NCBI GenBank assembly: GCA_030431375.1
Contig: JAUIIY010000009.1
Location: forward strand, 1-58,389
Direction of reading: 5' to 3'
DNA from: Alphaproteobacteria bacterium
Lineage (GTDB): Bacteria > Pseudomonadota > Alphaproteobacteria > Rickettsiales > JABSSG01
Length of the DNA: 58,389 bases
Made by a program: the position numbers and the translations under genes. The notes under the pieces are model-generated. The model made no database searches. It saw nothing but the letters and a program-made list of their open reading frames with translations, and was not told the DNA's origin. Shown here piece after piece: positions 18,201-26,853 of this stretch (position 1 is the first letter of the stretch; the number at the start of each line of letters is the position of its first letter).

Positions 18201-18297
18201 ATAGCGAAGCTGAACCAGCCAACGGATGGTAAGCACAAAATATGCTAAATATCATTACTAAAATTTTCAGATATTTTGTTATATATTTTGACATCAA
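15280..18297 (-). CDS. VirB6/TrbL-family type IV secretion inner-membrane protein, 1005 aa
   Basis: The protein has an N-terminal signal/anchor (1-30). A long Cys-rich, presumably periplasmic region follows (about 35-480, with many CxC and spaced Cys). A polytopic core (about 485-830) holds at least six hydrophobic segments such as ALILYVIILGLSIAI and MILLLMLCFTIFLLSFVIFFANIYILCM, as in the VirB6/TrbL channel component. The tail (about 880-1005) is Gly/Ser/Ala-rich. Classical VirB6 is about 300 aa; Rickettsiales carry several such extended copies. It lies 89 nt after divK, downstream of a housekeeping operon and away from other vir genes in this window. A surface-exposed or channel-modifying role is inference. 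Confidence 0.8.
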   Translation of the reverse strand: MMSKYITKYLKILVMIFSIFCAYHPLAGSASLFDICKMNDNPPSISAMGLPSSGVSGGSPAETNVPIGGNSSSNSTYACCSPNVLKFSSHNNPCPINSSANLCEMTTLPVPVTFSDCPQNGSRARKPIKFQSPAVNCDIYNLYENKSSYPIPFGRTNTTVQSCIAMPNYFGMVMDTITTLGFAVLMMKSFSSATTQHYNSCTGTGPPLEGMFLDLESLLNDTNYCPSYIEKEYCQKILLQGYYIDDSLNGVYNNALGIHNNCQANPLNCAKVLPIGSSSTTYYTTTDPCNSMPNIDRPALDGDGNILTDEYGQTLYCPYTRCNLPTTNIVAQYDDKRFESSILISDFQGKNDYVNLEPGQKQYVGASPLFFKGVGLKGLKSGSKTCISMGFTFGYTTISCKPYPTPLLNWPNWSFSCVSPSCQVGNVNMPAGGNTWGNFQGPATFAPITSKAMQCISETIRSIVQGDKSNSTCNSNLLHFQLKMRNAIKAALILYVIILGLSIAIKGELPKKSEMAIFITKFIFVIWVGMGTFNTGDDNNVTCTGNSWCPTNGLEYLYTASLALMESLPNMIMNATCSPENGENCLCHYPLSLYAEDYSYLALWDALDCRVSYYLGLHSPTGGGKQLLLAGASSTILSGGFFGLLFGLLFSFQIMILLLMLCFTIFLLSFVIFFANIYILCMISVTILVYLGPIFVPLCLFKNTKSNFDSWLVLLLGYSLQPAVVSAFVAVMIILFDNIVYGDCIFAMTTLTESGKPYWEIKCLMGDSGCSCPESCKFTIGYFISTASMGMSMLFTGWPHDHPILFYPNVNAIAGMGEAVITSLWQATLFGYIFYFFSKQLAAFAGDLTNSSDLGKAAISPTAIIDKTGDVIRIAAKAAYAYVTGDASGLKEEGEKVAREGVGQVQSVANKPNASLSEGAVSGLKASVGGGGDDDGGSEGSGGGDGASGMAGTVTDADPAEATPATDDSGAGAGAGAGAGSDARGSTPRSGASSGVSRRAPSSDK

Positions 18298-18386
18298 AAA
18301 TTTATGTGTATTAATACGCGAACTAATAAATTGTCCCTGTTTGGAGCTTTGATGTCAATTATTTATCGGCAAAGGGTCTAAAAAAT

Positions 18387-18761
18387 TTAAAGCTCAATAT
18401 ATTTGCCAATCACCGCATAAAAATCATTCATAGAAACTGGTTTAGACAAGTAATCAGTACAGCCTAGAGAATGTAATGCGTGCTTATCTTGCTCTGTAAC
18501 ATATGCAGTAATAGAAATAATAGGAATATCTGAGATGTTTTTGGTGTTTTTTATATCACGCACTAATTTTATCCCTGAGACCTGACCCAAGCGAATATCA
18601 GTTATTATTAAATCTGGTTTTTCTTTCATGGCAGTTTCAATTACCTTATCGCCCTCAGAAACTTCTACAACATCTACTCCTTTTATACTTAAAAGATCTG
18701 AGAAAAGTTGTAGATTTAACTTATTATCATCAGCAATTAATACTTTGTACTTCTTATTCAT
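18387..18761 (-). CDS. divK: single-domain response regulator, DivK-like
   Basis: The protein is a lone CheY-type receiver (124 aa) with acidic pocket D11/D12, phosphoacceptor D55 in LIITDIRL, switch Thr in SITAY (about 83) and Lys in YLSKP (about 105). The N-terminal stretch DDNKLNLQLFSDLL closely resembles DivK of Caulobacter and other alphaproteobacteria, which relays PleC/DivJ signals to cell-cycle control of CtrA. Its ATG overlaps the gpsA stop (ATGA), placing it at the end of the coq9-ileS-gpsA operon. DivK rather than a generic CheY-like protein is favoured by the sequence but is not proven. Confidence 0.75.
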   Translation of the reverse strand: MNKKYKVLIADDNKLNLQLFSDLLSIKGVDVVEVSEGDKVIETAMKEKPDLIITDIRLGQVSGIKLVRDIKNTKNISDIPIISITAYVTEQDKHALHSLGCTDYLSKPVSMNDFYAVIGKYIEL

Positions 18762-19666
18762 AAACTGCTATTAATAACGTTAATAAAGTTGCTTTTAGAT
18801 AATTTTGTATCACCATATATAATTTGATACAAATAAAAGATTATAGGTAGGTTTAATTTTGCTTTCAGCGCAATATGGTAAATACTATTCAATGTATAAT
18901 AACCTTCGACAGTATTTGATCTAAGATATTCTGCATCTTTCTTTTTTGTTAAAGCCAAACCATAATTAGTGTTTCTAGATTTGTTACTTGTACAGGTTAG
19001 AATGATGTCACCAATTCCCGCAGGTGAAATAATGGAATTAATATTCCCACCAAGATTTTTGATTAATTCTTGTATTTCAATAATCATTCTTGTGATGATA
19101 GCAGCCTTAAAATTCTCTCCTAAATGAAGACCAGAAGATATCCCGCAAGCTATTGCAATGACATTTTTTATGGCACCAAATATCTCTGCACTTAATATGT
19201 CATCACTAGGATAAAGTTTGAAATTCTCTGTAGATAAATCATTTGCAATTTTTTGCGCTACCTCTAATTCTTTACAAGCAATCGTAGATATTGCAGGTAG
19301 CCCTGAAAAAATTTCGACAGCAAAATTTGGTCCTGATAATATTGCAATTTTATTATGTGGAAATATTTTCTCACAAATCTGATGAACTAACAAATCTGTC
19401 GTTTTTTCAATACCTTTTGAGCATAAAATCAACATTTGCTTTTCATTTATGCTGTTTTTTATATCAAGAAAAAGGCTTCTATTAGCTTGGGTAGGAATCA
19501 CAACAAAAACATAATCAGCCGTAGGTAGCAAATCTATATTTGTAAGTGAGTTTTTTTCTTTCTTTAAGATAAAAACATTATGATTATTACCAAGAGTTTT
19601 TGCTATGGCAGTTCCCCATGACCCAGCTCCAATCAGCGCAATATTTTTCTTATTTTGCGATTCCAA
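18758..19666 (-). CDS. gpsA: NAD(P)H-dependent glycerol-3-phosphate dehydrogenase
   Basis: It makes sn-glycerol 3-phosphate from dihydroxyacetone phosphate for phospholipid synthesis in the cytosol. Motifs: Rossmann loop IGAGSWGTAIA (residues 12-22), SGPNFAVEI (about 116-124), the catalytic-region block EIFGAIKNVIAIACGI with its Lys (about 162-177), and GIGDIILTCTSNKSRN (about 222-237). The 302-aa length is slightly short of the family average. Its start overlaps the end of ileS by 17 bp and its stop overlaps the divK start, indicating translational coupling. Confidence 0.93.
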   Translation of the reverse strand: MESQNKKNIALIGAGSWGTAIAKTLGNNHNVFILKKEKNSLTNIDLLPTADYVFVVIPTQANRSLFLDIKNSINEKQMLILCSKGIEKTTDLLVHQICEKIFPHNKIAILSGPNFAVEIFSGLPAISTIACKELEVAQKIANDLSTENFKLYPSDDILSAEIFGAIKNVIAIACGISSGLHLGENFKAAIITRMIIEIQELIKNLGGNINSIISPAGIGDIILTCTSNKSRNTNYGLALTKKKDAEYLRSNTVEGYYTLNSIYHIALKAKLNLPIIFYLYQIIYGDTKLSKSNFINVINSSL

Positions 19667-22600
19667 AACTAAAACGCTCCTCTTCGATTTTATTTTCGAT
19701 CTTTATAATCGGTTTTTCAATCTTATCAACAAAATTTATATTATCTGCTAGAACTTGCTCTTTAATATAATGTTGATTTTTCTCAACTGCTTTAGTTAAT
19801 TTTTTATCTGCCACCAAATTAATGACAATGCGATCAGAAACATTTAACTCAGCCTCCTTACGTGCCTGTTGGATAGCTCTCACTAAATCTCTTGCCATCC
19901 CCTCCAAAGCAAGCCCTTCATCAATTTTAAGATCAAGAAGTACCAGCGCATCATTTTTTGCTAATGCTTCAGTATTAGATTTGTCAAAAGCATCCAGAGC
20001 TAATACAAATTCTTCGGCTAATAGCTTTTCACCACAAATCTCGACTAAATCACCATCTCGTTTCCATTCACCTGATTTACTAGCTTTAATAATATCTTTC
20101 ATTTTAGCTGGAAGGCGCTTTCCAAGCTCTTTGAAGTTTAACTGAAGCTTTAGCTCAGCATGTTCAGATATATTTTCATTAAAAAATATAGATTTAACAT
20201 TTAATTCATCCTGAATCAGATTGGCAAATTTCTTCAATTTTGATAAATCCTTACCAATTATAGTTAGGCTTGCTAATGGCTGCCTGATTCTGACATTTTC
20301 TCTGTTTCTAATATGAAGGGCTGCAGTACAAATTTCTTGTACTTTATCCATCTCCTCTACTAGCACCGCATCATAAACAAACTTATCAGCAGAAGGAAAC
20401 CGACATAAATGTATGCTTTCTTCCTTATTTTCATCAGATATATTTTCAGTAAGCCCTAAATAAATTTTTTCCAGTGTAAGAGGAAGCAAAGCTGCCCCAG
20501 CCTTAGCTATATTAATTAAAATTGTATATAGAGTGTTATATGCGGCTTTCTTATCTTCATCATGCTCTGTTTTCCAAAATCTAACTCGATTACGACGAAT
20601 ATACCAATTATTCAATATTTCAAAAAAACCATGAAAGGCCTCACAGGCTGAAGGTAAATCGAAATTATTCAGTCCCTGATCGATGATTTTTATGGTTTGC
20701 GATAATTTAGATAAAATATATTTATCCATAATATTATCAGAGTCGCTAATTTCAGTTGCCTGAATGGCGTCAGCATTTGCATAAAGCGTGAAGAAATTAT
20801 AAGCATTCCAAACTGGTTTAATAGTAAGGCGAATAACATCTTTTATCATCTCGCCATTCTTATCGATTAAAAGTTCCTGCCCACGCATTACAGCAGAAGA
20901 TGCCATCAAAAAGCGAATCGGGTCTGAGCCTGACTCATCAAATATTTTTAGCGGATCAGCATAATTTTGTAAGCGCTTTGAGAGCTTTTGCCCTTTCTCA
21001 TCCAAAATCACCCCGTGGCAAATACAATTCATGAAAGGTGGCCTATCGAATAATGCAGTTGATAGAACCATCAAAGTGTAGAACCAACCACGTGTTTGTG
21101 CTGTATACTCGACTATAAAATCAGCAGCTGAATGTTCCTCGAACTTCTCTTTGTTCTCAAACGGATAGTGAATTTGAGCATATGGCATTGACCCGCTTTC
21201 AAACCAACAATCAAATACATCTGATACACGACGCATCATTGATTGACCAGTTGGATCACTTGGGTTAGGACGTGTTAATGTATCGATGAATGGACGGTGT
21301 AAATCTTCAACTTTTACACCAAAATCTTTTTCTAATTCTGCAATTGAGCCATAAACATCAATTCTTGGATATTTTGGATTATCGGATATCCAAACCGGAA
21401 TAGGAGTTCCCCAAAAACGATTTCTACTTATTGACCAATCTCTAGCATTTTCAAGCCATTTTCCAAATAACCCATCTTTAATATGCCCTGGTATCCAATT
21501 TATTTTTTGGTTATTAGCTACCATCTTATCTTTAAACTCAGTAACTTTTACATACCAAGATGGCACAGCTTTATAAATAAGTGGTGTATCTGTTCGCCAG
21601 CAATGCGGGTAATTATGGAGATATTGCTCAGTTTTAATCCAGCTGCCATTCTCTTTTAACTTTATGATAATTGGATCATTAGCTTCAAACACATTTAGTC
21701 CTTCATAATCTGGAACTTCATGCGTAAATTTACCAGCATTATCGACTGGACAAACCAACTCTATTCCATGCTGCTGACAAACTATTTGATCATCCTCACC
21801 AAATCCAGGAGCCATGTGAACAACACCTGTTCCCTCTCCTTCTTCAACAAAATCTGCTAAGAAAATTTTAAAGCTGTTAGGATGCCCTTTGAAATAAGGT
21901 AATAAAGGCTCATATTCTGCATTTTCTAACTCAGAATGGGGAATTACGGTAAATTCCGGCTCTTCTCCAAACTCTTTTTTGTAAGAAGCAAAAGCAGATT
22001 TTGACATAATAAGAAATTCGTTCTTCTCATTAGCCACACCCACATATTCCAACTTATTACCAATTGCCAAAGCCAAGTTTGATGGCAATGTCCACGGGGT
22101 TGTTGTCCAAGCAACGATTTTATAAGCCAAGCAACCTGTTGGTGCCGATACTGGCTTATTTTTTAAGGTAAAAGCTACTGTAACAGCTTTATCAGCTCTC
22201 TGCCTGTAAGAATTATCCATTCTAGTTTCAAAGTTAGATAAAGGAGTTTCGCACGCCCAAGAATAAGGCATAACCCTCATTGATTGGTAAACAAGTCCTT
22301 TATTATATAACTCCTTAAACGCCCAGATAACTGACTCCATGTACGGAAGCTGCATGGTTTTGTAATCATTTTCAAAATCCACCCAACGCGCTTGCCCAGT
22401 TACATATTGTTTCCACTCCGATGTATATTTCAGTACAGATTTACGGCAATGATCATTAAATTTAGCAATGCCATATTTTTCAATTTCAAAACGCCCATTA
22501 ATCCCAAGATCCTTCTCAGCTCCCATTTCTGCTGGCAAGCCATGACAATCCCAGCCAAAACGACGCTCAACCCTCTTACCTTTCTGAGTTTGGTAACGTG

Positions 22601-22835
22601 CAATAATATCCTTAACAAAACCGGTCAGCAAATGACCATAATGCGGCAAACCATTAGCAAAAGGGGGGCCATCAAAGAAAATAAATTCATTATCTTGACC
22701 GTTAATTTTTTTAGGTCTGCTGTCGATAGATTTTTGGAAGCTTTTATTTTCTTCCCAATATTGCAGTATTTCTTTACTTATTTCAGCAAAGTTCGGATTT
22801 GAATTTACTTCTGGATAATATTTTATTTTGGTCAT
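19650..22835 (-). CDS. ileS: isoleucyl-tRNA synthetase (eukaryote/archaeal-like type)
   Basis: This class I synthetase has 1061 aa. The HIGH motif appears as HYGH (65-68) in FFDGPPFANGLPHYGHLLTG, and the KMSKS loop as KLSKR (about 615) in GQKLSKRLQNYADP. The CP1 editing region contains TTPWTLPSN. The long helical C-terminus lacks the C-terminal zinc-binding Cys cluster of the E. coli type. It resembles the second IleRS type shared by eukaryotes, Rickettsia and some other bacteria. It sits between coq9 and gpsA with overlapping ends on both sides. Confidence 0.95.
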   Translation of the reverse strand: MTKIKYYPEVNSNPNFAEISKEILQYWEENKSFQKSIDSRPKKINGQDNEFIFFDGPPFANGLPHYGHLLTGFVKDIIARYQTQKGKRVERRFGWDCHGLPAEMGAEKDLGINGRFEIEKYGIAKFNDHCRKSVLKYTSEWKQYVTGQARWVDFENDYKTMQLPYMESVIWAFKELYNKGLVYQSMRVMPYSWACETPLSNFETRMDNSYRQRADKAVTVAFTLKNKPVSAPTGCLAYKIVAWTTTPWTLPSNLALAIGNKLEYVGVANEKNEFLIMSKSAFASYKKEFGEEPEFTVIPHSELENAEYEPLLPYFKGHPNSFKIFLADFVEEGEGTGVVHMAPGFGEDDQIVCQQHGIELVCPVDNAGKFTHEVPDYEGLNVFEANDPIIIKLKENGSWIKTEQYLHNYPHCWRTDTPLIYKAVPSWYVKVTEFKDKMVANNQKINWIPGHIKDGLFGKWLENARDWSISRNRFWGTPIPVWISDNPKYPRIDVYGSIAELEKDFGVKVEDLHRPFIDTLTRPNPSDPTGQSMMRRVSDVFDCWFESGSMPYAQIHYPFENKEKFEEHSAADFIVEYTAQTRGWFYTLMVLSTALFDRPPFMNCICHGVILDEKGQKLSKRLQNYADPLKIFDESGSDPIRFLMASSAVMRGQELLIDKNGEMIKDVIRLTIKPVWNAYNFFTLYANADAIQATEISDSDNIMDKYILSKLSQTIKIIDQGLNNFDLPSACEAFHGFFEILNNWYIRRNRVRFWKTEHDEDKKAAYNTLYTILINIAKAGAALLPLTLEKIYLGLTENISDENKEESIHLCRFPSADKFVYDAVLVEEMDKVQEICTAALHIRNRENVRIRQPLASLTIIGKDLSKLKKFANLIQDELNVKSIFFNENISEHAELKLQLNFKELGKRLPAKMKDIIKASKSGEWKRDGDLVEICGEKLLAEEFVLALDAFDKSNTEALAKNDALVLLDLKIDEGLALEGMARDLVRAIQQARKEAELNVSDRIVINLVADKKLTKAVEKNQHYIKEQVLADNINFVDKIEKPIIKIENKIEEERFSFGIAK

Positions 22836-23482
22836 CTTTTGTTTTTAAATAGTCTGATGAAAGGTAACTTAGCAAAAATATTCGATATGGTTAAGTTCTT
22901 TTTTAATGAACCTATTTTCATAACATTTTGAATTCGCTTATCTAAAAAACTCCACGTATCAACATTATCTTTACTGTCATCAGCCATGTAAAAACTCGCA
23001 GTCGAGCTATAAACAGTAAAGAGCAATGATCTTTTAGTGTAGTAATTATAATCAGTTGATTTATCACCTGCAAATTTCCACATCAAATCAACACTTCGCC
23101 AAGCCGCCTTTAAACCTGCTCCAAAATTATTGAAGCTTTTATAATATTTCGAGGTTTTTGCTATTACTAATTTGCTGTTTGGGATGCCATTATCCAATCT
23201 ACATCTGACAGCATATTTGATTTTATCTTGAATCCTTGGAATTTCTTTTAAATCTTTCGCCTCAAACAAATCAATCATCTTCTGATCTGCATATTGTTCA
23301 TAAAAATCAACGACATCTGCTACACCCCGTGCAAACAACATAGCATACTGATTCTTGGGAGAGCCAAGCTTTTCATCTACTTTAACACAAAGCTCTTCAC
23401 TCCAATCAGCAAAAGGCAATTCTTTCAGCGCTTCTTCAATAAATTCGGTTCTTTTCTTTTTGAGTAGATCAGACATGTACAT
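22832..23482 (-). CDS. COQ9 family protein (ubiquinone biosynthesis)
   Basis: At 216 aa, the protein has a TetR-like helical N-terminus and the COQ9 C-terminal signature STDYNYYTKRSLLFTVYSST (about residues 140-160) followed by DTWSFLDKRIQNVM. COQ9 binds isoprenoid lipid intermediates and supports COQ7-type hydroxylation in ubiquinone synthesis at the inner membrane. It heads the operon and its stop overlaps the ileS start (ATGA). An alternative ATG at 23476 would shorten it by two residues. Quinone supply is consistent with the bd oxidase genes elsewhere in the window. Confidence 0.88.
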   Translation of the reverse strand: MYMSDLLKKKRTEFIEEALKELPFADWSEELCVKVDEKLGSPKNQYAMLFARGVADVVDFYEQYADQKMIDLFEAKDLKEIPRIQDKIKYAVRCRLDNGIPNSKLVIAKTSKYYKSFNNFGAGLKAAWRSVDLMWKFAGDKSTDYNYYTKRSLLFTVYSSTASFYMADDSKDNVDTWSFLDKRIQNVMKIGSLKKNLTISNIFAKLPFIRLFKNKR

Positions 23483-23588
23483 ATTTAATGTGATTGCAAG
23501 TAATTTACTCTAGCTAATGAAAAAAGTATAGTGAAAAATAGGACATAACTGCTTGAATAGCTTACAAAAATAAAAGAAGCTTTAAAGT

Positions 23589-23618
23589 AAAAAGGGAGCC
23601 AAAACGACTCCCTTTTTT
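23589..23618 (-). terminator. Rho-independent terminator of the 518-aa gene
   Basis: The stem AAAGGGAG (23591-23598) pairs with CTCCCTTT across a short loop. Read on the minus strand it ends in a T run. It follows the 518-aa gene and insulates it from the coq9-ileS operon. Confidence 0.7.
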
Positions 23619-23639
23619 AGTCTATAAAACCATCAATAA

Positions 23640-25196
23640 TTATGCTGCAACTTCTTCAGCAGGTGGTTGCTCTGCTTGCCCAGCAATAAATTGTTCTCCT
23701 TCTTCATCAGAACCATAAACGTTTCCTGAAGCGTCTACCGCTACAATTTTTTGCCCAAGAGAAGTATCTGTTGAAGGAGAAGTGCCTTTGTAAAGCATAG
23801 CAGCCACCGCTTCGGCCATTTCATCACTTCCCACCTTAACAACTTTTTCAATTTTGTTTTTTTCATCAGCTGTTCCACTAACTACTGAATTATCACTCTC
23901 CTCTGATGAAACTGCGGTTTGCAATAATTTATCTTCATCTGCTATTACACTTATTGTCTCTGTGAGTTTAGCATGCAATTTCATTAATTCTTCGTGTGTA
24001 AGACTTGATAAATCTAAGTCTTTTATGTCCTCAAGAAGAATTTGAGAATCCATAATAACTTTAGAAGAAGTGGTAGCATGATGTTTCAGCAAACCCACAT
24101 ACTCACCAACCGCTCTCAGTAACTCTCCCTTCGCTTCATGCTCTGGACCATGATATTTTTTCCAAGTTGACTGTGTAAGATGCGATGTCACATCTTGTCC
24201 AAATCTTGACCCAGGTATTGCTATATATGAATAGGTCATACCACCAAGGGTCCTGGCTGCAGCCTCAATATGAGCAACCAAAGGAACCGTTACCGGTGAT
24301 GCATAAGGTGCTGCTAAGAAAGTTTTTTCTAAAGTTTGATAGGCAGAATCAATGTGTTTATTGGGCCCGAAAGGATTTAAACCCGCCTGGATGCCAACTC
24401 TAGATAATAAATTTTCAGACAAATCTGTAGCAGCCTTTATAGAGTTTCCATGTATATTTAAAGGCTTAGCAAGTAAGCCTGTTAAAGTAGAAAAACCTTT
24501 TTTAGCCATAGTAGAAGTTACAGCAGAAGCTAAAATTTCATAATTAATCTTGTCAGCTGCATACTCAAAAAATGGTACATCTGTTTTTCCCTCTTCTTGC
24601 TGCTCTCTTCCAAGTAAAATCATTGCTCTAGATGGAATCTCACATACGATATTCGCCAATGGAGCAATGGTAGAAGCTGTTGCAGGCCCCCCATACACAA
24701 ACGTTCCACCAATAGTTAAAGCCTTGCATGAGGTCTTAAGAACTTGAGCCCAAACATTGGCCATATCATACTCATAATCTGTTCCACCATATTTTGTGCC
24801 AGAAACCATTGATGCAAAGATTCCAAAAATCTTAGCAAAATCACGAAAAACTTCTTTGGATAAAATATCATTTCCAAGATTAAGCCAGGTTTCTCCCACC
24901 ATCTCAGCCAATATAGTTGGTACAGTGGCAAGAAAAACTTCTTGTTTATTTGGAAAATATGGCTTTGCTGCCATTATAAAATCCTGAATAATCTCAGGCG
25001 AATAGTTATAAATTTGTTCTCCTACATAATTCAAACGATCATCTACATATTGCAAACCTCCTAGGGCGTAGGCATAAGGGGTATAGGCTACTTCTCCAGC
25101 CCAAAAAATTTTTTCAGCTGCTTGAGATGCAAGATAAGTTGAAGTGGAGTTTTGGTTGTTTAGATTTTCGTTAGGGGTTGCAGTTCCACTTGGCAT
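23640..25196 (-). CDS. hypothetical protein, 518 aa; secreted-protein candidate
   Basis: No family is recognised. The frame runs upstream to 25322, but GAGG 6 nt before the ATG at 25196 sets the start (MPSGTATPNEN). Residues about 10-330 are mixed helical, rich in Ala/Gly with moderately hydrophobic stretches (for example ALTIGGTFVYGGPATASTIAPLANIV), but no clear signal peptide. Residues about 370-450 are helical and Leu-rich (DLSSLTHEELMKLHAKLTE). The C-terminus is acidic and disordered, ending EQPPAEEVAA. Single-gene unit with its own terminator. The acidic tail and lack of homology recall T4SS effectors, but this is speculation. Confidence 0.65.
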   Translation of the reverse strand: MPSGTATPNENLNNQNSTSTYLASQAAEKIFWAGEVAYTPYAYALGGLQYVDDRLNYVGEQIYNYSPEIIQDFIMAAKPYFPNKQEVFLATVPTILAEMVGETWLNLGNDILSKEVFRDFAKIFGIFASMVSGTKYGGTDYEYDMANVWAQVLKTSCKALTIGGTFVYGGPATASTIAPLANIVCEIPSRAMILLGREQQEEGKTDVPFFEYAADKINYEILASAVTSTMAKKGFSTLTGLLAKPLNIHGNSIKAATDLSENLLSRVGIQAGLNPFGPNKHIDSAYQTLEKTFLAAPYASPVTVPLVAHIEAAARTLGGMTYSYIAIPGSRFGQDVTSHLTQSTWKKYHGPEHEAKGELLRAVGEYVGLLKHHATTSSKVIMDSQILLEDIKDLDLSSLTHEELMKLHAKLTETISVIADEDKLLQTAVSSEESDNSVVSGTADEKNKIEKVVKVGSDEMAEAVAAMLYKGTSPSTDTSLGQKIVAVDASGNVYGSDEEGEQFIAGQAEQPPAEEVAA

Positions 25197-25395
25197 TTGA
25201 TACCTCAAAATAAAATGATAGTTAATATGCGCGCGAATACTAACACAGCACCACCTATTTAAGCAACTGAAAAAATCTTTTTTTAAGCATTTTATGCTAA
25301 CTTTTTCAACATTAATGAACAAATAGTTAATCGCTCGCGAATGCTGATATATAATAAAAAAACTTTCTTAGAACCAATTCAAATTGCTGCAAGGC

Positions 25396-25749
25396 TTATT
25401 GACTAATAATAACATAAACACCTAACTTTCTAAAAGTTGGCACACTCATATTTTTATTTGTAGAAATTAAGTTTTTTCTACTTCGCAAAAAGTAAATTAA
25501 TTTTTTAACCGCAAAGATTAGCAAACTAACATTTACTGCAAATCCATTGCCAAAAAATTTTGTTAATACAAAAACCCAAGCACTGTACGAAAACATACTA
25601 CAAGCAGTCATCTTTAGATACAGAAGAACTAAAACTCGCCAACTAATCACATTAAAAACAATTAATAGGGCCACTAAACCACCCCTGCCCTCGTTGAATC
25701 TCACCCTAAACCCACTAGCAACAACATTGAAAAAATTCCTAAATGACAT
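25396..25749 (-). CDS. possible small membrane protein, 117 aa
   Basis: This frame encodes two or three hydrophobic segments (LVALLIVFNVISWRVLVLLYL and FAVNVSLLIFAVKKLIYFL) with basic flanks, consistent with a small inner-membrane protein. There is no clear ribosome-binding site before the ATG and no recognised family. AT-rich DNA readily gives such frames, so this call is tentative. It is divergent from the TPR-like gene at 25951. Confidence 0.3.
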   Translation of the reverse strand: MSFRNFFNVVASGFRVRFNEGRGGLVALLIVFNVISWRVLVLLYLKMTACSMFSYSAWVFVLTKFFGNGFAVNVSLLIFAVKKLIYFLRSRKNLISTNKNMSVPTFRKLGVYVIISQ

Positions 25750-25894
25750 AGGAATTTCTTAAAAAATAATTTCACAACTGCAAAACGTCTGCAGTAACGG
25801 CAAAAAACAATTACATTTTTTCGTTTTTATTACCTTTATCACAAAAAAATAAAGTGAGTATATTAATACTTTTTATTAATTTTTTAATTATTTC

Positions 25895-25923
25895 TTTACA
25901 TTTTTTATCTTGCACGTTATAAT
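25895..25923 (+). promoter_or_regulatory. strong sigma70-like promoter of TPR-like gene 1
   Basis: TTTACA (25895-25900) and TATAAT (25918-25923) are separated by exactly 17 bp. The region, including the preceding 'agtatattaata' block, is repeated in degenerate form before gene 2 (26805-26833), showing that the promoter was part of the duplicated unit. Confidence 0.7.
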
Positions 25924-25950
25924 GGAAAAAAATTAATCGAGGATCAAAAC

Positions 25951-26469
25951 ATGATAAAAGAACAAGACATAATATCTGCCGCATCTAGTACTACTAATGA
26001 GGCATTACTATTATTGCAAGTGGCTGGAGCGCTATTTGATGCAGGATGCATCGATGAGGCAATAGAATTGTGCGCCGAAGCAACGCAAACTGATACAACA
26101 GGCTTAGCATGGCTGAATAAAGGTTACCTTGAGGCAAGTCATAACAAAAACAAAGAATCGATCATTTCTTTTGAGAATGCCGCTCTATATAATCAAGTAG
26201 AAGCAAAGCATATGCTGGGTTTATATTATACTTGGCAATGGCAAGAAAGTGGAAGTAGAAATGATTTTAACATAGCCCATAAATGGCTTTGTGAAGCTTC
26301 TTGCGAAGGCCACAAGGAATCTCAAGACGCAATTACACATATGATATATGGCGGTAGTAGCATCCCTTGGCAAAAGAGCTGCTCAGCTGTAACTGAAATG
26401 ACATGTCCTGTTGCTGAAGATAACCATAATTTGCTAGGCGAATCTGCAGGACTCCCTACCAATTATTAA
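25951..26469 (+). CDS. TPR/Sel1-like repeat protein, copy 1, 172 aa
   Basis: The helical repeat region (about residues 18-125) includes ALFDAGCIDEAIELCAEATQ, ISFENAALYNQVEAKHMLGL and AHKWLCEASCEGHKESQDAI, patterns typical of TPR/Sel1 solenoids that mediate protein contacts. No signal peptide. The C-terminal 45 residues contain SIPWQKSCSAVT and three Cys. It is a clear tandem paralogue of the gene at 26854, sharing TDTTGL[AV]WL[NK]KGYLE and HKWLCEASCEG. It is followed by a decayed rpsU remnant. Function unknown. Confidence 0.75.
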   Translation: MIKEQDIISAASSTTNEALLLLQVAGALFDAGCIDEAIELCAEATQTDTTGLAWLNKGYLEASHNKNKESIISFENAALYNQVEAKHMLGLYYTWQWQESGSRNDFNIAHKWLCEASCEGHKESQDAITHMIYGGSSIPWQKSCSAVTEMTCPVAEDNHNLLGESAGLPTNY

Positions 26470-26680
26470 TAACAGAATCTTTATTAACGCAATAATTATT
26501 TGTTAACAAATACACATAAGTGAGTCCACGTGTTTGAATTAAAAAACACAGAATGATGGTGCAACAGCTTTTTTAGAAGTCATAGATATTTATTTTTAAG
26601 CTATCTAGCACGTAATCAATGAGCTCATTAATTTGAGTATGTATTTTTTAACTTTTCATAGCTTTAAAAGTGACAATTAA

Positions 26681-26731
26681 CTGACACAAGTCACAAGCAC
26701 GTGCTGGTAACGTTGATCAAGCGATTAATTG
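26681..26731 (+). pseudogene. remnant of the 5' end of rpsU (copy 1)
   Basis: The segment from 26681 matches the first codons of the intact rpsU at 27581: both read gacNcaagtcaca, then after a one-base insertion tgctggYaacgtYgatcaagc. Nearly all the rest of the gene is missing, and the rpsU-type terminator follows at 26744. The start codon is CTG and the frame is broken. The 170 bp before it also match the sequence upstream of the real rpsU. Confidence 0.75.
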
Positions 26732-26743
26732 TTAGTTCAATTT

Positions 26744-26772
26744 AAAGCCCATGCTAAACGTGGGCTTTTTAT
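26744..26772 (+). terminator. Rho-independent terminator (copy 1)
   Basis: AAAGCCCA pairs with TGGGCTTT in a hairpin followed by T residues. It is nearly identical to the terminator after the intact rpsU (27802-27829), so it is a duplicate that has survived loss of its gene. Confidence 0.8.
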
Positions 26773-26804
26773 TAGCTTTATTACGAAAAATTAAAGTAAA
26801 TATA

Positions 26805-26833
26805 TTAATATTTTTTGTTCTGCATGCTATAAA
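26805..26833 (+). promoter_or_regulatory. duplicated promoter of TPR-like gene 2
   Basis: TTAATA (26805-26810) and TATAAA (26828-26833) have 17-bp spacing and align with the stronger promoter of copy 1, in matching context (gtaaatatattaatatttttt and tgcatgctataaa). Confidence 0.5.
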
Positions 26834-26853
26834 AAACCAACCGAGGATTAAAA

